Source of the DNA: Liolophura sinensis
Lineage: Eukaryota > Mollusca > Polyplacophora > Chitonida > Chitonidae
DNA length: 64,000 nt
Assembly (NCBI RefSeq): GCF_032854445.1
Contig: NC_088304.1
Location: forward strand, 22,949,704 to 23,013,703
Direction of reading: 5' to 3'
Shown piece by piece: positions 57,801-64,000 of the stretch (its first letter is position 1; every line of letters begins with the position of its first letter). A program made the position numbers and the translations under genes. The notes beneath the pieces are model-generated. The model saw only the letters and a list, made by a program, of their open reading frames with translations, had not been told where the DNA came from and did no database searches.

Positions 57801-59023
57801 GTAGTTACAGTTGAAACAGCGCATAGGCGTGCAAGATTGTTGTCTAGTCTAAGTGAAGTCTATAGATCATCGCTGAAACAGAACTGAGCAACAGAAAAAG
57901 TTGTAAGATACCGGTAAATGGAAAAGAAGAAAAAAAAAAAAAAAGAAGAAAAAAGAAAATATTTTTGACTGCCATCGGTCACTGAACCGCTATATTCATG
58001 AGACTGTTTTAATAGACATGAGAGAGCGGTGTAGGATTTCAAGTGTGTGAGGTTGAGTCTTGAAAATACCGTAGAGGACTATGTCCAAGTACAATGCTGA
58101 CATTACCGCTCTGTGATGATTGGGAGGAACGATGTGGAAATCAACGGACGCGCGTGATATTTTCTCCAGAGACAAGACAAAACGATTTCGATTTCAGAGT
58201 GAATGCTCTTTCCCCTACAATATCGTGAGCCAGATGAGTCAGATAACCCAAGAGGCTTTTAGAGATCTGAATACATGTCTAGAGTAGGTAATTGCAGCAA
58301 GAAGGATGCATGGGGAGTGTCTGCCGGAGATTGTCGACTTCTCTTATACGTCATGTCCGTGACTGTCGCTGATCTTAGAAGCCGTTCAGGATCCCAAACT
58401 CCTCGTTTGCTGAGAATTGATTGTGACACTCCTCTTAGCTTCCTGTCAGTTAGGATCAGCGTTTTGACAGAAACTACTCAAACATACGTCTTGAGAATAG
58501 CAGGAATAAGCAATCATTAAGCCATTGGCATGTCAGGGTATCTCACGCTTTATTTAGGTTAGCTATACACCCAAAACTGAGAAGGAAATGATGTAGTGAT
58601 TTACGCGTGCACCTTTTGTGCCAGGAATGCTCAGGGAATAATATACATATCCGTTGTTGCTGGCAGACCTACCACCAGCCCTTGACAAATGAGGTCGCGC
58701 GTTCGAATCCAGGTCATGCCAGTTCATGCGACTTACGAGATGTACTGATTCCGCAAACGCTGTCCGATTGTCCATGCCCGTAAACCTCACCAACCGGTCA
58801 TGAAGGAAGTATTCTTCACTACATCTTAAATTTCCATTGAAATATATGAATGTTGAAAGTTCTGTAAAATCATAAGTTGTCTAGCGAATCATTCAATTGA
58901 TCTATGGACAACCTCGCATACATTTCTGTGCTTGTGTCTTTTGTTTGGAATCTGACATTTTTGCTTTACGTGATCATTTATTCTTTTTCGTTTCTTTGCT
59001 GAATTCCAGGTTATTGCGGATAA
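54856..59023 (+). CDS. Secreted two-domain prokineticin/astakine-like cysteine-rich protein, 190 aa
   Basis: Six coding exons: 54856-54897, 55405-55549, 56079-56192, 56656-56796, 57255-57371 and 59010-59023, all GT-AG; the joints after exons 2 to 5 are phase 1. Residues 1-21 form a signal peptide (MAAVHLLALTLLFM...RVLG). Two ten-cysteine domains follow. Domain 1 spacing from Cys26 is C-x5-C-x4-CC-x15-C-x9-C-x14-CPC-x5-C-x15-C. Domain 2 from Cys110 is C-x5-C-x4-CC-x16-C-x9-C-x15-CPC-x5-C-x15-C. The x5, x4, CC, x9, CxC, x5 spacing is that of the prokineticin domain, in the Dickkopf/colipase-like fold. The AVIT start needed by vertebrate prokineticins is absent, as in invertebrate astakines. Exon 6 codes only Tyr-Cys-Gly and supplies the last cysteine. 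AATAAA is at 59150-59155. Each domain uses two exons, so the gene arose by exon-pair duplication. An extracellular signalling or blood-cell cytokine role is an inference. Confidence 0.8.
55050..55108 (-). mobile_element. SINE A head fragment in intron 1
   Basis: The minus strand reads GGCCACGGTGGCCAAGGTGG and TTAGCGCGCCAGCGCGGCTC, the tRNA-like start of family A. Confidence 0.6.
55133..55347 (-). mobile_element. SINE A in intron 1 of the prokineticin-like gene
   Basis: Tail GTATTTATTTATTTATTTGA; B-box complement GGACTTGAACTCAC near 55298. The duplication TAATCAATGGTGTAT (55118-55132) versus TAATCAATGCTGTAT (55348-55362) has one mismatch. Confidence 0.85.
56838..56925 (+). pseudogene. Relic copy of exon 5 (first)
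   Basis: After an AG, the frame reads CLVSLGSGKK as in the working exon 5. A gap of about 7 bases before TGTCCGTGTAAGG then shifts the frame. It lies in intron 4. Confidence 0.8.
57150..57235 (+). pseudogene. Relic copy of exon 5 (second)
   Basis: SGKKDLSTFQCPYKA aligns with SGKKDHSTFQCPCKA of the working exon. The second cysteine of CPC is Tyr, the 5' half and acceptor are lost, and no donor follows. Confidence 0.8.
57372..59009. other. Long last intron of the prokineticin-like gene
   Basis: It contains a purine run (57918-57960) and a tRNA-like GCGCGTTCGAATCCAGGTCA (58698) of a diverged SINE. No other exon is recognised. Confidence 0.5.
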
Positions 59024-59349
59024 AGGAGTAAGACAGCCCGTTTTATGTTCTGTGGCCGGTTGTTCTAAAAGTGTATTTAAAAGTCAAGTCAGAATTAAAT
59101 CTTAATACAATTCTTTTGAAAACATTCTATCTAGTATCTTCGTAAACGCAATAAAATACGTTTCATCAAGTTTCCTATAGTTATGTAATGTTCACATTAT
59201 TTAACCTCAGGCTCTGAGGCGTTAGTTTTAGAATTACAGTACTTGAAGCCAAGGGTTCTAAGGAAAAACAGAGTAACTCATGCACCGTTCTTATGCTGAT
59301 TTCACAAAGTCATTTCTGACTAAAGTAAGACAATTTTGTAATTTTTGAC

Positions 59350-59490
59350 ACAGTTCTCCTTTTTGCTGAACGCAAGGAAGTTGCGATTTCCTCTTTTAAA
59401 GTCTTAGGTGTGACTCGACCCAGGATTGATCCTGGATCTACCGCTCCCGCAGCGGACGATCTACCAACTGTGCTATTCGGGCCGGTAGTG
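59350..59490 (-). mobile_element. SINE B head (3'-truncated)
   Basis: The minus strand reads CCGAATAGCACAGTTGGTAG, GATCCAGGATCAATCCTGGG and CTAAGACTTTAAAAGAGGAA, then stops at GCGTTCAGCAAAAAGG. Confidence 0.85.
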
Positions 59491-59529
59491 GTCTGGAAAC
59501 AATGCACTAAGAGCAACAACAACCATTGA

Positions 59530-60845
59530 CGACCTAACTGTTACAGTCGTTGCTTTAAAATTTCTCATAATTTAACAGCAAAGGTTCTGTCTTGAATTCA
59601 GCTTGCTCTTGGAAGATAAAAAATACCTGGACTCACTAAATCTATTTGAAGTAAACCGACAAGATTCGGTTGGATTTGCCATTCGTAACATTGACATCGT
59701 TAGATAGGTTTTACTCGATATGATGTAGTCTTTTATATTATAATCTTTAAACAAGTTCTCCTGAGCACAGATCCTCGAATTTGTTCTTGAATTCGTTCTG
59801 GACAAGTCTGAAAGTGACCCTCATTGTTTTCTGCAAAGCGTAAGTGTAATTAGACTCGGTATCTTGTCAATGACAGTGATACCGTCCTGTAAAGATATGT
59901 TGGAGCCCTGCTGGCAATAAACGGTCGACAATGCTCTTAAGGCTTCTGATATAGTCTTACATATGCTTTACATGTGGAAAAGATCATAAGTTACTTGCCA
60001 AAAGTCAGAGGTTTAACTCGGATGCTCAAGTGTCTTCCAGTAATATATGGGACTTACTACTCGTGAGACATTCATATATAAGGCGTTAGACACCAGTCAA
60101 ATGAAAAAATAATTATGTTTGATTTGGGATCGACCTGTTACAAAATCACCATGGTGAAATAAAAGCAACCATGATAAAAGCGAGGTTGAGCCCGAGCAAA
60201 TAAGCAAACAAACTAAAGGGTGTTTGTTTGACGGAGATCATTACACTGTCACTGCGCCTGTAGAATGTCTGTATTGGGTGGGGTGGGGGGGGGGGTCTGT
60301 ATTGGGGGAGCTAGGGAAGTGTATTTCTGGCATTGGAGCCAACCTGCTACGAGTAAACAATGTCGGGGTTGGAAGAAAATAATGTTGAAAGCTGCATTAA
60401 ACGTCAAGAAAATGAGCAAATAAGCCTCCTGATCGATGCTTCGTTTTATGCACACAGTTTTGCGGAGTGCATCAGCGGTCATCAACCTCAAGCTAAGCAC
60501 TCTACCATCTGTTTTTCGGGATACTCTTTCAGATAACACTACAAGGCCTAACACGATTCGTTTATAGAAGTCAGCTGTTGGGTTGCTCTGATTATCAAGT
60601 ACTGGGAACGCACGTACTGGAACGACATTTAACCCATTCAACCAAATAGGCCGAAATGGATAGGCTTGATGGATAGGCCTATCTGAAGGACAAGATATGC
60701 ATTCCGGTTTGGCCGTCAGAAATTCTCATCTTTAATTTCTTTCGGCCTTTCGCAATTCTCTATATTGTCTCACAATCAATCGCTTTGATCTGACTTTCAA
60801 TTTCTCATTCCAAGGTCAACTCATAACAAGATGGGTCATACCACG
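59530..60845. other. Gene-free stretch
   Basis: A G-run is at 60279-60295. The 130-codon minus-strand frame at 60249-60641 has no recognisable domain or signal. 60000-60110 resembles a diverged SINE 3' part (CACCAGTCAAATGAAAAAAT). Confidence 0.45.
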
Positions 60846-60930
60846 AAGGTTGTGCCCGGTTTCCTCCATTCATAATGCTGGCCACCATGGTATGAGTGAA
60901 ATATTCTTGATGTATTATAAATAAATCATA
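60846..60930 (+). mobile_element. SINE A 3' fragment
   Basis: GCCCGGTTTCCTCCATTCAT, GGTATGAGTGAAATATTCTT, ATAAATAAAT tail. Confidence 0.75.
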
Positions 60931-61145
60931 GACCCAAGGAAACTTTTAGAGTCGTGTGTTCTAATCCGCTTTCCGTTGGGTCGCCTGCGACCTTATATCA
61001 GGTTTTCAGCCACATGCCGAGGCGCGGTGGTTTCCTTCCGACTTTCACACGTGAATTTGACAGATATGAAATCAATATAATACTGCCAACTACACGGCCA
61101 AGCACTAACCCCGGCATGCCTAGGTCCTATTTCACAAAGCCAGTC

Positions 61146-61488
61146 GTTGGTAGAGCGTCGGCTTTGGGACCGGTAGATCCAGGATCAATCCTTGATCGAG
61201 TCACACCTAAGACTTTAAAAGAGGGAGTTGTAACTTCCTCGCTTGGCGTTCAGCATGAAGGGGATGGTGCAACGACTGGTTGATCCGTATCAGTATAATG
61301 GCTCGGGCGGGGCGCTTTACTTGCCTTCGGTAAGTCGTCTCAGTGAAGCAGCACTAGATAAAAGAGCGATGGAAATCCGTCCTGCTACAAGGAGGCACAT
61401 TACACGTACATGCACCCTAAGGATTCCTTCGTCGTCATATGACTGAAAAACTGTTGAGTACGACGTTAAACCCCAAGCACTCGCTCAC
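61146..61488 (+). mobile_element. SINE B, near full length, with target-site duplication
   Basis: TCACAAAGCCAGTC lies at 61132-61145 and 61489-61502. The element keeps a partial A box (GTTGGTAGAGCG), GATCCAGGATCAATCC (B-box-like), the GCTTGGCGTTCAGCATGAAG body and the CACTCGCTCAC tail. Confidence 0.92.
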
Positions 61489-61629
61489 TCACAAAGCCAG
61501 TCAAGATTTGAAAAGTGGCTCAAACAATTTTTAGGGCGACTAAATAAGAATTATTCTATGACAAATGCAAAAAATCTGCATATTATATCAAAGTTTTAAG
61601 TTTTTAAGTAAGAAGTCAAGTCATTAAGT

Positions 61630-61845
61630 TATTTTAAAGCCATGAATAAGCCATAATTTTAAAGCCATAATCATTCCGTCATTTAATTACTATCAGAGTA
61701 AAGCCATAATCATTTAATTTTTTTACCATCAACTAGGGCAAAGCCATAATTATTCAGTCCGTTTTTATCATCACTAAAGCCATCATCATTCAGTCATTTT
61801 GCAATCAGCTAGAGTAAAGCCATGGTCATTCAGTCATTCGACTTG
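61630..61845 (+). repeat. Degenerate 40-50-bp repeat (AAAGCCATAATCATTCAGTC)
   Basis: About five imperfect units of AAAGCCATAATCATTCAGTC plus ATTTT..ATCA(A)CTAGAG. Confidence 0.8.
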
Positions 61846-61849
61846 CAAC

Positions 61850-63535
61850 AACACCGCTTGCGCAGTAAGGATTATGGAGGACCATATGTTCTCCAATAAT
61901 ATGGCGTGAAAGTCTGTGCATCACAAGTCGGACGTTCCTTTGCAGTTAAGGTGGGTGGTTGTGTACCCATTGTTTTTCTCCACCCAGAACACCCACCGAC
62001 ATCGCACACTTAATAATTTCAAAAACATCAATAAATCAACCTTTAGCTATAGGTGTTTGCTTTGAACGGGACTGGTGTTAACGATTTTTAGAAATAAGAC
62101 CCGGCAGTCTTATTTTAGTCTTATGTTTGACGGGAGGTGTGCGGACGTCAGAACGGCCACTGAAATAGATCAGGACCTTGTAGAGATAAACAGTAAACAC
62201 TTAGGCCGTCGTATATCACAATAATTTCAATCGGGTCAAAACATCTTCGGCCTAAATCATGCATATACGGAAGCCACGTAATAAACACCAGGACTTTAGC
62301 AACAGATGCAAAACCGGTTATACATGTAGCCTATATACATCGTGTCAGAAGACGTATAAAATATCTCTTAAAAACGAATAATATGTGTTAACACTCATAA
62401 ATAGATGTGATGGGAGCTAGCTGTGTGAGTGTAACACGATCAGACTGATAGACAAGGGTCATTGCCCTGCCGAGCTCAGCGATAAGCCCTCCCCTACGCC
62501 CGGTGTGCTCGTCATCTTCGCTTTTTTCACATCCCTCGGTGTTTGAGAAGGCAGAGGTAATTGTTGATGGCTGGCATATTTTGCGTGACTGTCCAAATGG
62601 AATCTCCTGCCGGGTATAGGTCTGTGTACAGATCCGTGTGCCCTCGGTCACTTGTCCTTTGTGAAAGGGGGCAACGACCGGTAAATGAGCTGCTCCGTCT
62701 CAGAACGGATCCCAGCCAAACAAGACTGCAGGCAATGAGAGACATGGAGATTTATCGTTCATGAAAGGTCAATGATGGGTCCAGTGGAGGCTAATTAAGG
62801 CAAATGCACAGCTGTTGTGGTAATAAATAAACCACAAATAATTATTTTTTTCTTTTAAGGAAAATCCATGATGTATTATTTAAGGACAAGGTTTCCCCAA
62901 AAATATCTGAACTGTTACCTTGATTACAATGAGCACCAACTTTCACAACATATGGAAAATATTTCAGTGATGATGAAAACTAGCATCAGTCAAGCCGACA
63001 ATTTGACACGGACGTTAACCGGGCAATAACAAATCACAAATTTAGTAATGATGAAATTTATGGACGATATATAGCGAGAAGCTGGGCGGTTCTGTTGTGA
63101 TGTATTTAACGAGGTTCAGCTCCTGAGGCCGATTCCACAAAGCTATTTCTGACTCAGATTAAAATTTGAAACACGGTTTTATAGACCCTTAGAAATTAAA
63201 TTTTGACCATCTTATAAATATTATATTTGTACAGATAAATGTGGGAAATTTCAACTTTCATTACGGCATCAAAAGCCAAACACTGTGACAAAGTTTTACA
63301 TTTTTACCTAAATCAGGTATGCCGTCTCGGAGACTTTATTGGTCAATAGTTATCGGTTATCGTTTACGATACTTATTGGTTATCGGCGACATATTGAAGT
63401 TTTCTCAAGAATGGCCTCCAATTCCTACACAGTGTACTGTAAGTAGAGCCTCTGCTCTCATGGAGGTTTCCTCAGGGAATTTCCCGGATACCAATACACA
63501 ACATAAATAGAAACTTTTCCACCACAGTACATTCA
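61850..63535. other. Gene-free stretch
   Basis: Nothing recognised on either strand. Confidence 0.5.
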
Positions 63536-63547
63536 TCATTTATCTGC

Positions 63548-63874
63548 GTCCGCTTCGGGACCGGTAGATCCAGGATCAATCCTTGATCGAGTCACACCTA
63601 AGTCTTTAAAAGAGGAAGTTTTCCTCGCTTGGCGTTCAGCATGAAGGAGATAGTGCAACGACTGGTTGACCGTTATCAGTATAATGGCTCTGGCGGGGCT
63701 GCTTACTTGCCTTCGGTAAGTCGTCTCAGTGAAGCAGCACTAAATAAAAGAGCGATGGAAAGCCGTCCTGCAACATAGAGGCACATTACACGTACATGCA
63801 CCCTAAGGATTCCTTCGTCGTCATATGACTGAAAAATTGTTGAGTACGACGTTAAACCTCAAGCACTCACTCAC
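63548..63874 (+). mobile_element. SINE B with target-site duplication
   Basis: TCATTTATCTGC lies at 63536-63547 and 63875-63886. The element begins inside the tRNA-like head (GTCCGCTTCGGGACCGGTAG), so it is slightly 5'-truncated. Confidence 0.92.
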
Positions 63875-64000
63875 TCATTTATCTGCATGCTAGGATATCT
63901 CAACTCTTAAACGGTGGCCTCACTATGGAAGTTTCCTCAGGGATCTACCCGAAAAGGGCAACTTTATATTTAATATAATCCATTGGAGAGTTTGTTGTTA

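Noticed and set aside
60249-60641. 130-codon minus-strand frame
   Set aside because: No recognisable domain, ends in a low-complexity G-run region, and has no splice or promoter context.

Overview
The window is eukaryotic and intron-rich. It is AT-rich, full of short tandem arrays and tRNA-derived SINEs, and has no operons. Two SINE families carry tRNA-like heads; their sequence (a tail reading GTGTTTTACGCCGTACTCAAG, and a unit ending in CACTCACTCACT) looks to me like repeats common in molluscan genomes. I therefore infer a marine mollusc or a close lophotrochozoan. That is recognition from memory, not a search.

The main content, about 0.2-52.5 kb, is a cluster of one amplified gene family I cannot name. 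Each gene has a non-coding exon 1 behind a conserved TATA promoter, an exon 2 coding a 22-residue signal peptide plus a basic segment ending in a KR processing site, and an exon 3 coding Glu-x-x triplets (x = Ala/Thr) closed by four arginines and a stop. Exons 2 and 3 are joined by a phase-1 intron. Eight copies read through intact: 5261-5847 (+), 11487-12013 (-), 15586-16080 (-), 20705-21171 (-), 26863-27518 (-), 30591-31213 (-), 46894-47510 (-) and 51790-52440 (+, divergent). Others are broken or altered: 816-1440 (ATG to ACG, early stop), 24386-24529, 34786-35196, 38750-39519 (chimeric), 43006-43155 (internal deletion), and a 3' stub at 20353-20392.

The duplicated unit is larger than the gene. 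A distal upstream module, a promoter, a SINE next to the poly(A) signal, a 3' flank module and a distal minisatellite rich in GAACAGAG recur in order around several copies. Shared flanks split the minus-strand genes into two lineages: copies 3 and 4, versus copies 5 to 12. Several SINE insertions inside the cluster have clear target-site duplications, and some have empty sites in sister copies.

A second, unrelated gene lies at 54856-59023 (+). It has six exons and encodes a 190-residue secreted protein with two tandem ten-cysteine domains whose spacing matches the prokineticin/astakine (Dickkopf/colipase-like) fold. Two decayed copies of its fifth exon lie next to the working one.

The rest is repeats. 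There are related 36- and 37-bp satellite arrays (13.8-14.9 and 17.6-18.5 kb), several other minisatellites, a 97-bp-arm palindrome at 44.6-44.8 kb, a possible tyrosine-recombinase fragment at 44.15-44.24 kb, and SINEs. I see no other protein gene. Most other short open frames are chance frames or frames inside repeats.
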